Shown: piece after piece, positions 18,056 through 26,441 of the stretch | Numbering within the stretch: position 1 is the first letter of the stretch | Layout: every line of letters begins with the position of its first letter | Origin: Chryseolinea serpens | GTDB lineage: Bacteria; Bacteroidota; Bacteroidia; Cytophagales; Cyclobacteriaceae | Assembly: GCF_900129725.1 (NCBI RefSeq) | Contig: NZ_FQWQ01000001.1 | Coordinates: forward strand, 248,001-312,000 | Direction of reading: 5' to 3' | DNA length: 64,000 bases | Notes under the pieces: generated by a model | The model's input: the letters and a program-made list of their open reading frames with translations, nothing else | Told to the model about the DNA's origin: nothing | Database searches by the model: none | Made by a program: the position numbers and the translations under genes

Positions 18056-19543
18056 TTAAAGAACGTTCACTGACTCCTTGTGAATTTTCCGCCCCTCACG
18101 CACGACGATGTCGATGATCTCTTCGATATCTTTTTCTGTGGTTCTGAAATTTACAATGCATCCCCGGAGACAATATTTTCCCTTGATCACGGCATTCGAC
18201 AGGAATACATCTCCCTTGCGTTGCAGGCGGTTCAACAACGCTTCGTTGAGTGTATTTAAATAGGCTTCCTTTCCCTTGGCGTCGTCGGGCCGTTCGGCAG
18301 GAACGTATCGCAAGGTGGTGATGCTAAGGTTTTGGGTGATGGCTTCCAATTCGGGATGGCGTTGGGCGAGACGGAAGAATAGTTGTGAGAGCTCGATATT
18401 CTTGCCGATCATGTTGATATATCCCTCTCGTCCTACGTGTTGCAAGGCCGCCCACACTTTTAGCGCCCTGAATCCGCGGGAGTTTTGAAAGCCGTATTCA
18501 TAATAGTTGTGTTGAGATTCCGAACTGTTGAAGTTGTAGTATACGGGGTGTGTGCTGTAGGTGTCGATCAGGGTCTGGGGATCTTTCACCAGCGTGCAGC
18601 CGGCTTCCAATGGACTGTAGAGCCACTTATGCGGGTCAAGCGCAATAGAATCGGCATCTTCAACACCTGCGAATACATTTTTGAGTTCGGGTATAACGGC
18701 GGCCGGGATCCCATAGGCGCCATCAATATGAAACCACAAGTTGTAGGTTTTGCAAAGCGCGCCAATGGATTTGAGGTCATCGACTACACCCGTGCTCACA
18801 TCGCCCGCGTTGCCCACCACCATGATCGGGGTGTAGCCGTTTTTGAGGTCCCTCTTGATCGCCTGCTCCAGCAAGCCGATGTGCATCTTGCCGAAGTCGT
18901 CCTGTTCGATCCAGCGGATGCCGTTGGCCCCGATGCCGAAGAAGAAGGCAGCCTTTTCAATCCAGGCGTGTGTGGCCTTGGAACAGTAGACCACCAACCG
19001 CGCGTCGTTTGCTGCTATCCCGTCTTGTCTGATGCTCTTCGGCGCTTTGGCAGTTCTCGCGGCAAGAAAGGCGGTGAAGTTGGCCATGTTCCCACCGCTC
19101 ACCAGGATGCCGCCATACGTTGGAGAAACGCCAATGAATTCGGCCAGCCACCCGATGGTTTGCTTCTCGATCTCCGTGGCCATCGGGCTTAAGATATTGG
19201 CACCCACATTTGGATTAACCGCCGCGCTCAAAAGATCGGCCAATGCGCCAAGGGGTGCGGCCGAAGAGGTGATGTATCCCAGGAACTTGGGGTGTCCATT
19301 AAAAAGCGAATGATTGAACAACAAGTCTACGGCCCGTTTCATGATGACGTCGGCCGTCATGCCGGTTTCCGGTAGCGACGTGGTCCCGAGAAATGCCTGG
19401 AGTTGGGTGGACGTTTCGCCGGTGGTGACGGGGCCATCGCCGATTCGGTCCATGAAGTCAGAGATGCTATCGACCAGGTAGTAGCCAACCTTTCGAAATT
19501 CTTCTTTGCTCATTCTGGCCGGGGAGGTTCTTTCGGGTAGCAT
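18056..19543 (-). CDS. PLP-dependent group II decarboxylase, aromatic-L-amino-acid-decarboxylase-like
   Basis: 495 residues, normal for the family. PLP site: Lys306 in ALDPHKWLYS (Schiff base), Asp274 in FHIDGAYG (pyridine N), His192 in SKATHAW (ring stacking). The N-terminal HPKFLGYITSSAAP is the substrate-binding signature of AADC/tyrosine/tryptophan decarboxylases. It should convert an L-amino acid to its amine in the cytoplasm; which one cannot be read. Downstream lies a methyltransferase; upstream, 70 bases away and divergent, an AraC regulator. Confidence 0.9.
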   Translation of the reverse strand: MLPERTSPARMSKEEFRKVGYYLVDSISDFMDRIGDGPVTTGETSTQLQAFLGTTSLPETGMTADVIMKRAVDLLFNHSLFNGHPKFLGYITSSAAPLGALADLLSAAVNPNVGANILSPMATEIEKQTIGWLAEFIGVSPTYGGILVSGGNMANFTAFLAARTAKAPKSIRQDGIAANDARLVVYCSKATHAWIEKAAFFFGIGANGIRWIEQDDFGKMHIGLLEQAIKRDLKNGYTPIMVVGNAGDVSTGVVDDLKSIGALCKTYNLWFHIDGAYGIPAAVIPELKNVFAGVEDADSIALDPHKWLYSPLEAGCTLVKDPQTLIDTYSTHPVYYNFNSSESQHNYYEYGFQNSRGFRALKVWAALQHVGREGYINMIGKNIELSQLFFRLAQRHPELEAITQNLSITTLRYVPAERPDDAKGKEAYLNTLNEALLNRLQRKGDVFLSNAVIKGKYCLRGCIVNFRTTEKDIEEIIDIVVREGRKIHKESVNVL

Positions 19544-19613
19544 GATCTTGTTTTGTGATACACCAAAACTAGCTACTTCCCCCGCGGCGGGCTTTACTTA
19601 AAGGCTCAAAGAT

Positions 19614-20612
19614 ATGCCTGAACGGTTCATTTGGTCGGATTTTATGGGTATTTTCGGGATGTGTTTGGCCCGGTCGTTCAAACTATTTGAACGATTTCCC
19701 GTAATTCATTTTGCAGACGTCATGGTAAATTTTTACGAAAGAGTTCTTCAGCATCCGAATTATTATCGCCAATTCAATTGCAGCGATACGCTCATCACCG
19801 TCTTTAACTGCCCCCTGGAAGCCCGCCTCATGAAGACGCGGTTTGCCGATCTGTGGAGCCAGTATAACTACCTGTTTTATGTGATCGAGGGAAGAAAGAT
19901 CTGGCACACGGCCCACAAGTCGTACGACATCGGCAAGGAGACGTGTGTATTTGTGAGAAAGGGCGCCTGGATCTTTGAGAATTTTCTCGACAACGGATTT
20001 TGTGTTGTCTTATTTTTTATCCCGGATGAATTCATTTGCAACACCTTAAAAACAAGATCGACGCCCCTGCACAACGCGATCGGAAAATTTGAACCGGTGA
20101 TGGTCCTGGATAAAAGCGATGCCTTGTCGGCATTTTTTCTGTCGATCTCATCCTATTTTAATGACGCGCATGAGCCCGATCGCTCCCTGCTGGAACTGAA
20201 GTTCAAGGAACTGATCCTGACCCTCGCAGACAATCCGCACAACGCCGAATTGCTATCCTACTTCTCTTCGTTGCTTCACGAACCGCAGCACGTGTCGCTG
20301 CAGCGCGTGATGGATGAAAACTATTGTTTCAATCTGAAGATGGAACAGTACGCCGAGTTGAGCAACCGAAGCTTGTCTACCTTCAAAAGAGACTTTGAGA
20401 AAATCTACAAAACTGCTCCCGGAAAATGGTTGCTGGAGCAACGGTTAAATCACGCCCTGCGGCTTTTGCGCGATCACCACAAGACCATCAGCGAGGCCAC
20501 CTTCGAGAGCGGTTTTGAAAGCGTTTCCCACTTCAGCCGGTCGTTCAAAAAGCGTTTTGGCGTTACTCCCTCTGCATTCAGACAGGAAAAGTCTTTGAAC
20601 GTGATCCAATAG
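19614..20612 (+). CDS. AraC-family transcriptional regulator
   Basis: 332 residues. The N-terminal part (about 60-200) is a cupin-like ligand domain of the ExsA/AraC_N kind (YNYLFYVIEGRKIWHTAHKS). The C-terminal ~100 residues form the two helix-turn-helix motifs (MEQYAELSNRSLSTFKRDF; FESGFESVSHFSRSFKKRFG) and end with TPSAFRQ. It is divergent from the decarboxylase with 70 bases between starts, so it probably controls that operon. An internal ATG at 19722 is an alternative start; AAAGG before 19614 slightly favours the longer form. Confidence 0.88.
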   Translation: MPERFIWSDFMGIFGMCLARSFKLFERFPVIHFADVMVNFYERVLQHPNYYRQFNCSDTLITVFNCPLEARLMKTRFADLWSQYNYLFYVIEGRKIWHTAHKSYDIGKETCVFVRKGAWIFENFLDNGFCVVLFFIPDEFICNTLKTRSTPLHNAIGKFEPVMVLDKSDALSAFFLSISSYFNDAHEPDRSLLELKFKELILTLADNPHNAELLSYFSSLLHEPQHVSLQRVMDENYCFNLKMEQYAELSNRSLSTFKRDFEKIYKTAPGKWLLEQRLNHALRLLRDHHKTISEATFESGFESVSHFSRSFKKRFGVTPSAFRQEKSLNVIQ

Positions 20613-20630
20613 ACTTCTCGTCTTTGCTTG

Positions 20631-21023
20631 TCAGCAGGCGCATTCTACTTTCAGTCCTGTGGCCGCTTTGGTTCCCTCCGTTTCATAGCCATCGAACTTC
20701 CACCATTCGATCCCGCCCATCAATTCCTTTACTTTGAAGCCCAGCCTGGCCATGTTCAGCGCGCCTTTGGTGGATGCGTTGCAGCCAATGCCATCGCAGT
20801 AGGTCACGTACACCACCTCTCTGTCGAGGTGCTTTGTGGTTTGTTCGTTCATTTCACGGTGCGGAATGTTCAGCGCGCCGGGGATGTGCTCGGCTTCGTA
20901 TCCAAAAGGTTTGCGGGCATCGAGGGCGATGATCTTTTCTCCGTTGTTCAGCGCAGCGAAAAGGTCGGAGGGATCCATTTCATAGGCCAGTTTGTCTTCG
21001 TAGTGTTTGATTTGTGCGTTCAT
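20631..21023 (-). CDS. Single-domain rhodanese-like protein
   Basis: 130 residues. Rhodanese fold signatures are DARKPFGYEAEHIPGALNIP (35-54) and the active-site loop starting at Cys76 (TYCDGIGCNAST). Such proteins move sulfane sulfur via a cysteine persulfide. Cys81 in the loop and two C-terminal cysteines (VECAC) are unusual extras that could form disulfides. Convergent with the AraC gene (18 bases between ends). Cytoplasmic: no signal peptide. Confidence 0.85.
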   Translation of the reverse strand: MNAQIKHYEDKLAYEMDPSDLFAALNNGEKIIALDARKPFGYEAEHIPGALNIPHREMNEQTTKHLDREVVYVTYCDGIGCNASTKGALNMARLGFKVKELMGGIEWWKFDGYETEGTKAATGLKVECAC

Positions 21024-21190
21024 AAATTTGAGGCAATTTTATTTCACAAGAGTATAAAAATGGTAGCTCCGGGAAAAACAAAAAGATTTCATGCATGTCA
21101 TGGATAAAATTCATAGACGAAATGGAGAAGGAGTTACGGCGGGGTTGATACCTTTGTGTATGGAAATGTGTTTATTGAAAAGCTCTCTCA

Positions 21191-21658
21191 ATGAAATATG
21201 ACATTCGGTCCTGTGAACCAGGCGACTTACCAACCCTGGTCAGCTTATGCGAAAAGCATGCGGCCCACGAGCAGGCCTCCTATTCGCCGGAAGGAAAACT
21301 GGAGGCGCTCAGAAGGGCCATCTTCTCCCAATCACCTTCTTTATATTGTTACGTGGTAGCCTCCGCGGAAGGCGTCGTGGGCTACTGCACCTTTACCTTC
21401 GATTTTTCGACCTGGGATGCGCAACGATTTTTGTATCTTGATTGTTTGTATCTGAATCCTGAATACAGGAACTTGGGCATAGGAAAGAAAATATTTGATC
21501 TCCTTATGGATGTTGCTATTCAAAATCAATGCGCAAACCTGCAATGGCAGACGCCCGTTTTTAACGAGCGGGCTATTGAATTTTACAATCGGATGGGAGC
21601 GAAGGCAAAGGAGAAAATGCGATTTTCTCTTGAACCAAAGCCGGTAGAAATTGTATAG
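21191..21658 (+). CDS. GNAT-family N-acetyltransferase
   Basis: 155 residues. The acetyl-CoA binding motif A is LYLNPEYRNLGIGKKIF (Q/RxxGxG/A in the form YRNLGIG), followed by QWQTPVFNERAIEFYNRMGA, motif B of GNAT enzymes. It resembles diamine/aminoglycoside-type acetyltransferases but the acceptor is unknown. The next gene (LysR regulator) begins 41 bases later on the same strand. Confidence 0.88.
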   Translation: MKYDIRSCEPGDLPTLVSLCEKHAAHEQASYSPEGKLEALRRAIFSQSPSLYCYVVASAEGVVGYCTFTFDFSTWDAQRFLYLDCLYLNPEYRNLGIGKKIFDLLMDVAIQNQCANLQWQTPVFNERAIEFYNRMGAKAKEKMRFSLEPKPVEIV

Positions 21659-21699
21659 CGTATTGCTTTCCTGTGAACCATTTTTTGAGATTTGCCATC

Positions 21700-22599
21700 A
21701 TGGAGATACGTCACTTAAAATTGATCAAAGCCATTGCTGAAGAGGGGAGTCTGACCAAGGCTATTGACAAACTTCACCTCACCCAGTCGGCCCTCAGCTA
21801 CCAGCTGAAGGAAGCGGAGCAACACATCGGCACCAAGCTGTTTTCCCGCGTCAATAAAAAAATGGTCCTCACCAAGGCGGGCGAGAAGCTCTTCGAAACG
21901 GCAAAGGAAATTTTGGACAAACTTGCCCAGACGGAGCAGCAGATAAAGAAAAGCGTATTCGGGGAATTTGGAGAAATAAAAATAAGCACCGAATGTTTCT
22001 CCAGCTATCATTGGCTCCCGTCGGTCATGAAGCAATTCCAGCTATTATACCCCAATGTCGATTTAAAGATCGTCACCGAGGCTACCCATTATCCCCTCCA
22101 AAAATTGTTGTCCGGTGTGTTGGATGTGGCCATCACCAGCGACCCGGTGAAGAACGAAAAGCTCAAATACATCGAGTTGTTCCAGGACGAGATGGTGGTG
22201 ATCGTGCCCAGCCACCACGCCTGGGTGGACAAAAAGTTTGTCCTTCCCAAGGACTTTGCAAGCGAACACCTGCTCATCCACTCCCTGCCGTTAGAGACGG
22301 TCACCGTGCATCAATTCTTCCTGGCGCCGGCCAAAGTCACGCCCAAAAAGATCACGCCCATTCCGCTCACAGAGGCATCCATTGAAATGGTAAAAGCAGA
22401 CATGGGCATCATGGTCATGGCCAAGTGGGCGGCACAGCCCTACCTCCGCCACAGTCCATTGAAAGCCGTCAAGATTGGAAAAGCCGGGTTAAAGCGAAAG
22501 CACTATGTCGCGATCATGGCCAACAAAACTTACCCGGAATACTTTGCCCGTTTCATCGAATTCCTCCAACACGAGATCAACATGCAGTTCGACGTATGA
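21700..22599 (+). CDS. LysR-family transcriptional regulator, MetR-like
   Basis: 299 residues from ATG at 21700, which begins directly with the canonical MEIRHLKLIKAIAEEGSLT; an upstream ATG at 21673 adds only nine residues. The winged HTH occupies 1-60 (LTQSALSYQLKEAEQHIGTKLFSR is the usual second half). The effector domain opens with STECFSSYHWLPSVMK, typical of MetR-type regulators. Targets are unknown; no methionine gene is adjacent. PhzF-family gene lies convergent, 12 bases from its end. Confidence 0.9.
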   Translation: MEIRHLKLIKAIAEEGSLTKAIDKLHLTQSALSYQLKEAEQHIGTKLFSRVNKKMVLTKAGEKLFETAKEILDKLAQTEQQIKKSVFGEFGEIKISTECFSSYHWLPSVMKQFQLLYPNVDLKIVTEATHYPLQKLLSGVLDVAITSDPVKNEKLKYIELFQDEMVVIVPSHHAWVDKKFVLPKDFASEHLLIHSLPLETVTVHQFFLAPAKVTPKKITPIPLTEASIEMVKADMGIMVMAKWAAQPYLRHSPLKAVKIGKAGLKRKHYVAIMANKTYPEYFARFIEFLQHEINMQFDV

Positions 22600-22611
22600 G
22601 AGGCCCGGTAT

Positions 22612-23526
22612 CTATTCAAGCTCGATCACCGTCTTAAACACCGGCACCGCCTCTCCCAAGATCTCTACCTTCACCGGAACGTTGTTTTGAACATCAACGA
22701 AGACCTCCATCATCCCCGGTCTCCCCATAGCCTCGCCCTGCTTGGCAATAAATGAAAATCTATCGCCCTGAAAATTCGTCAGCCGGTTCTTTATAATGTA
22801 CGCGCCCAGAGGTCCATTAGCATTGCCGGTCACCGGATCTTCATCAATACCAATGGCCGGTGCGAACATTCTTCCATGCGTTAAAACTTCCGGGCTATCC
22901 GAATCAAAGGTGAACACAAAATAGCCGTTGCAGCCTATCGCGGCGCTGACCTTTTTTAATTCCGCCAGGTCGGGCGACAATTGATTTAGCTTTGCCCTTG
23001 ACTGTATGCCAATCATAACTTTGGAATGTCCCGTAGAGGCGATCTCAATAGGGCAATCGCTGTTGAGCTCGTTTTCGTTAAGGCCCAACGCTTTTAACAG
23101 GTTGGACCGGTTGAACGCGCTAATGGGCTCAAAGGCAATATTCCCCTGCGTCATTTTGATCTTTACCGCGCCACCCGATTCTAAAATTTCTATGGGGAGA
23201 GTGCCAGCCTTCGTTTTTTGCCATACCGTTTGCCCGGGCTGAACCTGCCGTTCCAAAGCTCTCACGAAATGCGCGGCGATGGTGGCATGACCGCAAATTG
23301 GCACTTCGGTGGTCGGCGTGAAGAATCTCACCTCCACATCGTAGCCGCTGTTCTTTTCAGGCGAAGAAAAGATGAAAGCCGTCTCGGAATTTTTCAGTTC
23401 GCGGGCAATCAAAAGCATTTCCCGGTCTGTCAGCCCTTCTGCATTCACCACGACACCCGCTGGATTGCCTGTGAATTTTTTTGTTGTAAAGGAATTGATT
23501 TGGTAAACGGTGTGTGTTCTGCTCAT
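22612..23526 (-). CDS. PhzF-family isomerase/epimerase-like protein
   Basis: 304 residues from ATG at 23526 (MSRTHTVYQINSF), chosen because the frame upstream is not family-like. Signatures: FTTKKFTGNPAGVV, the catalytic Glu in LKNSETAFIF, the VPICGHATIAAHFV block and EDPVTGNANGPLG in the second half. PhzF-fold proteins are isomerases with two similar domains; the phenazine pathway is absent here, so this is one of the many family members of unknown substrate. Confidence 0.9.
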   Translation of the reverse strand: MSRTHTVYQINSFTTKKFTGNPAGVVVNAEGLTDREMLLIARELKNSETAFIFSSPEKNSGYDVEVRFFTPTTEVPICGHATIAAHFVRALERQVQPGQTVWQKTKAGTLPIEILESGGAVKIKMTQGNIAFEPISAFNRSNLLKALGLNENELNSDCPIEIASTGHSKVMIGIQSRAKLNQLSPDLAELKKVSAAIGCNGYFVFTFDSDSPEVLTHGRMFAPAIGIDEDPVTGNANGPLGAYIIKNRLTNFQGDRFSFIAKQGEAMGRPGMMEVFVDVQNNVPVKVEILGEAVPVFKTVIELE

Positions 23527-23610
23527 CGTGCAATCAAATATTCCGGTAAATAAAGAAATTTGATTGTAAAATGGAAACCGGCGCAAGTGTTCCCGCTGGT
23601 GTCGGCCATC

Positions 23611-24462
23611 CTAGTTCACCCCAGCATCATGCAACACCTCCTTATTCAAACGGATATACTCCGCATTGTTCTCCTCCAAAGCTAGCTTCAACCCCTCATT
23701 CGCCGAAACGATGGCCGACTTTTTATCGCCCGTCTTCAATTGCAACCTCGCCAACCAATATTTCACATTGTATGCCTGTGGCTGATTCTTATTCGCCTCC
23801 TGCATCCACTGCAGCGCCTGGTCGAGATTCCGGTTATGATTATAACACCAAATGGCCGACATATAATAGGGTTTCTTCTCACCCTTCATCGCCTCTTGAA
23901 TATTGGCCATGATCCGGTTGTCCACATCGGTTGTCAGATGAAGATTTATCCCCGTATTCTCCCAAAGGATCTGAAGCAGGCAATCTTCCTCGTGAACATC
24001 GGCAAACTGAATGGTCAACGTTTCCACCTTGGTGGCCAGGGTTGCCGGTTTCACTTTCACGCGAAGCACATCCTGTTTTTCGTCGTAGGAGTAAGCTCCC
24101 CACTGATCGATGGTTTTGTTGAAGATGACCGTCCACTCCTTGGCATCGGGGATACTGAAAAGTGAATACGCGCCGGGTTGCAGCATGTGGCCTTCCACCT
24201 GGATGGTGTCGGTGAGTTGAATGACCGTGGCGTTGTTGGCCCCCGTCCGCCAGACAATCCCGTAGGGCTCCATACCGTTAAAGATCTTTCGCCCCTTCGT
24301 GTTGGGCCGGTAGTATTTTACCGATATCGTTCCGAGCCCGAAATCCTGTTCGATGCGTTGTCCCGGGCTTGAAGCAGGAATTTTCATGCGGATCTCCTGT
24401 GCCCCGGCAGGATGAACCAGGAGGCTTATAAAAGCAAGGAGACAAAATATTGATGTTTTCAT
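23611..24462 (-). CDS. Secreted DUF2911 protein with TPR-like tail
   Basis: 283 residues with a signal peptide (1-21). The DUF2911 domain (about 30-170) shows the family phrases VKYYRPNTKGRKIF, GIVWRTGANNATVIQ, GAYSLFSIPDAKEWTVIFN and QWGAYSYDEKQDVLRVKV. The C-terminal ~85 residues form TPR-like helices (ALQWMQEANKNQP, YWLARLQLKTGDKKSAIVSA). A shorter paralogue without the TPR tail lies at 32408-32944. Function of the family is unknown. Confidence 0.88.
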   Translation of the reverse strand: MKTSIFCLLAFISLLVHPAGAQEIRMKIPASSPGQRIEQDFGLGTISVKYYRPNTKGRKIFNGMEPYGIVWRTGANNATVIQLTDTIQVEGHMLQPGAYSLFSIPDAKEWTVIFNKTIDQWGAYSYDEKQDVLRVKVKPATLATKVETLTIQFADVHEEDCLLQILWENTGINLHLTTDVDNRIMANIQEAMKGEKKPYYMSAIWCYNHNRNLDQALQWMQEANKNQPQAYNVKYWLARLQLKTGDKKSAIVSANEGLKLALEENNAEYIRLNKEVLHDAGVN

Positions 24463-24548
24463 AGTTTGGTGGTTGAGGGTTGGAGGCAGACGTCGCCCGA
24501 CAGTGTGTTGAACAACACGATAAATTTAATGGACGCACCGATCTTTTT

Positions 24549-24587
24549 GCGACCATCGTGTCGCGGATGAAGAGACACGATGGTCGC
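24549..24587. terminator. Strong perfect hairpin after the SnoaL-like gene
   Basis: GCGACCATCGTGTC (24549-24562) and GACACGATGGTCGC (24574-24587) are perfect complements around 11 bases. Neither side has a long T-run on its transcript, so it may be a rho-assisted or mRNA-end-stabilising structure. Confidence 0.6.
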
Positions 24588-24592
24588 GAATG

Positions 24593-24982
24593 TTAGTAAA
24601 CAAACTGTTCCAGTACGATCTGGCCGTCCTTCACTTTGTAGAGCATGAGCTCGTTGATGACAACCCTTCCATAGCCTTCCACCGTCATATCCATTTCCCG
24701 ACCTACGGCAAAATGATCGCCACCCACAACCGGATGAGTGGTATGCATCCTGTGAACGGCCTGGACCTTCGCTACAAAATCTTCACCCTTTTTTCGGACG
24801 GGACCTTTGCCTTCTTCGTCCTTGAGATCCTTGAGATACGGTGAGTTTGGAGGCTCAATGCTTCTGACGTTCTCGGCAAAAAACTCGTCCTGGATCTCGA
24901 ACCAGCGTTCTTGTTGGGCGAGTGCGTCAAAACGGTCTGCCACGTCCTGCGTGGTCAGCACTTTTTTTGTTTCTGTTACCAT
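24593..24982 (-). CDS. SnoaL/NTF2-like fold protein
   Basis: 129 residues, no signal peptide. The cone-shaped NTF2-like fold is suggested by the N-terminal helix (VADRFDALAQQERWFEIQDE), the FFAENVRSIEPPNS turn and the C-terminal strands VVINELMLYKVKDGQIVLEQ. It starts 11 bases after the ArsR gene and closes the SRPBCC-ArsR-SnoaL operon. Possibly a small-molecule binder; no catalytic residues can be assigned. Confidence 0.8.
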   Translation of the reverse strand: MVTETKKVLTTQDVADRFDALAQQERWFEIQDEFFAENVRSIEPPNSPYLKDLKDEEGKGPVRKKGEDFVAKVQAVHRMHTTHPVVGGDHFAVGREMDMTVEGYGRVVINELMLYKVKDGQIVLEQFVY

Positions 24983-24993
24983 AATACTGCGTG

Positions 24994-25323
24994 TTATTTT
25001 TTGTTCTGTGATTTGTTGTTCAACAAGGTTTCTAATTTTTTCAATTTCGATACCCAGAATTTATCAAAGTAGTCGATCCATTCCTGCAAGTGGTGGAAGC
25101 CGTCTTGCTTCAGCGTGCAATGCCGCTCGCGGCCAATGTCCTGGATGGAAATGAACCCCGCGGCGTGCAATATTTTAACATGCTTCGAGACCGCAGGACG
25201 ACTCATGTCAAAATGTTCTCCCAGGCTGTTGATGGTGAGGCTGTCTTTCGAGAGCAGCCTCAGCATCTTCCGCCTGCTCGGGTCGGCGATGGCCTGGAAG
25301 GCATCAAATGATGGTTGTACCAT
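24994..25323 (-). CDS. ArsR-family winged-helix repressor
   Basis: 109 residues. Family phrases are AIADPSRRKMLRLLSKDSLT, the recognition helix MSRPAVSKHVKILHAAGFI and the wing around RERHCTLKQDGFHHLQEW. No metal-binding cysteine motif is present, so it is of the AHSA1-associated, non-metal kind. The start overlaps the end of the upstream SRPBCC gene by 20 bases, which indicates coupled translation. The two 16-bp palindromes upstream of the operon (25759-25802) are the likely binding sites. Confidence 0.92.
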   Translation of the reverse strand: MVQPSFDAFQAIADPSRRKMLRLLSKDSLTINSLGEHFDMSRPAVSKHVKILHAAGFISIQDIGRERHCTLKQDGFHHLQEWIDYFDKFWVSKLKKLETLLNNKSQNKK

Positions 25324-25753
25324 ATTTGGCGTTTAGGCGTTCCGCGATCTTGTTCACGTTTTTCAACCAGCCATCGGTCATGCCGTTGTAAAGGCTCAGA
25401 TTTTCGATCTCCAAAAAACCGCTGTGTTCCAGCAAAAGGTCCGTGCCCTTTTCTTTGGATTGCAATTCCCAGACTACGACGGTGTCCAGCGTGATCTTGC
25501 CGCCGCCGGGCCCGGCCTTCCAAGAATAGGAGAGCTTTTTGAAGGGAATGATCTCCAGCACGGTGCAATACATGATGCCGTCGATATCGAGACTGGGGAT
25601 CGGATTTGTCCTGAACTGAAATTCATGCCCGACGATGGGCTGAAAGTCGTTTTTCATCAGCCATTGCGCCATCAGTTCGGCGTTGGTCAGATATTCCCAA
25701 ACCATCTCGGGAGGGTGGGGAAAGAAGAATTGGTGATGTATGCTCTTGGTCAT
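25304..25753 (-). CDS. SRPBCC/AHSA1-family protein, operon partner of ArsR
   Basis: 149 residues of the START-like AHSA1 fold: N-terminal HHQFFFPHPPEMVWEYLTN, central KLSYSWKAG and C-terminal long helix (GMTDGWLKNVNKIAERL). These proteins form a deep hydrophobic pocket; family members are often paired with ArsR repressors, as here. The ligand is unknown. First gene of the operon, with a promoter directly upstream and only 5 bases between the ATG and the nearer operator palindrome. Confidence 0.88.
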   Translation of the reverse strand: MTKSIHHQFFFPHPPEMVWEYLTNAELMAQWLMKNDFQPIVGHEFQFRTNPIPSLDIDGIMYCTVLEIIPFKKLSYSWKAGPGGGKITLDTVVVWELQSKEKGTDLLLEHSGFLEIENLSLYNGMTDGWLKNVNKIAERLNAKYGTTII

Positions 25754-25758
25754 AATAC

Positions 25759-25807
25759 GTAACTTTTAAGTTACTCAAACGTACAGGTAACTTTTAAGTT
25801 ACCCAAA
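25759..25807 (-). promoter_or_regulatory. Promoter with two perfect 16-bp operator palindromes (ArsR-controlled)
   Basis: GTAACTTTTAAGTTAC occurs at 25759-25774 and 25787-25802, centres 28 bases apart. Reading on the minus strand, TTTG (complement of 25804-25807) and TACGTTTG (complement of 25776-25783) are separated by 20 bases, a near-perfect Bacteroidota promoter. One palindrome fills the -33/-7 spacer, the other lies just downstream of the -7 box. Binding there would block polymerase, so repression of the SRPBCC-ArsR-SnoaL operon by its own ArsR is likely. Confidence 0.85.
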
Positions 25808-25813
25808 TATTTG

Positions 25814-25844
25814 AGAAAAAAAGACAGTTTTTTTACTGTCTTGT
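25814..25844 (-). terminator. Rho-independent terminator of the middle SRPBCC gene
   Basis: On the minus strand AAGACAGT, a run of A, and ACTGTCTT are followed by a T-run, a classical intrinsic terminator for the gene ending at 25880. It separates that gene from the next promoter. Confidence 0.85.
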
Positions 25845-25879
25845 GAATGAACTTTTTGGTTCGCCCGTAGCCGGAAAGG

Positions 25880-26347
25880 CTATTGTTTTGTCGCCACGGT
25901 GACTTCTCCCGGGGTGGGGTGGCCTTTGCCGGTATTGATCAGACTCAATAAGCTTTCCTGTATGTAGGATCCCCACGCACTGGAGCAAGCGTCGAAGCAT
26001 TCAACCTCTGGGGCCAAACCCAGGTGAGTGAAGCGGACCTTGGTTTTTTTGTCCTGCTCAAAGATCTCGAAGCTGATCTTGGTGCCGGTCCATTCCGATT
26101 TGTCTTCAATAAAATTGAGGTTGCTGTCCGTGACGAGCCATACCACTTTTTTGTTGGGAATGACTTCCACCAGCGCTTGCGTGGAGGCATGGACGTCGTC
26201 AAACCGGACCGTAAATTCGTCACCCAACTTTTGTGAACGGCCCACCAGGTTTTCCGTCCACCACTGGGTGACGTTGTTAATCGCTTGGAAGGCTTCCTGT
26301 GCGGTAGCGTCTACCGTTAGGGTTGTTGTATAGTCTTTTGTTTTCAT
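25880..26347 (-). CDS. SRPBCC/AHSA1-family protein, paralogue 1
   Basis: 155 residues of the START-like fold (VDATAQEAFQAINNVTQWW, NKKVVWLVTDSNLNF, KVRFTHLGLAPEVECFDACS, then a C-terminal helix). It is clearly paralogous to the next gene upstream, sharing RFTHLGL-PE-ECFDACS and TGKG. Followed by an intrinsic terminator. Ligand unknown; the conserved Cys pair region ECFDAC sits where the pocket closes. Confidence 0.85.
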   Translation of the reverse strand: MKTKDYTTTLTVDATAQEAFQAINNVTQWWTENLVGRSQKLGDEFTVRFDDVHASTQALVEVIPNKKVVWLVTDSNLNFIEDKSEWTGTKISFEIFEQDKKTKVRFTHLGLAPEVECFDACSSAWGSYIQESLLSLINTGKGHPTPGEVTVATKQ

Positions 26348-26441
26348 TTTTCACGTTGTTTAAGAGATTACTCGGAAGAAAGCCTGCCCCGGAGCTCGAA
26401 CCGTTCTCCGGGGCAAGCGGATCAAGAAATTCTGTTGCCGT

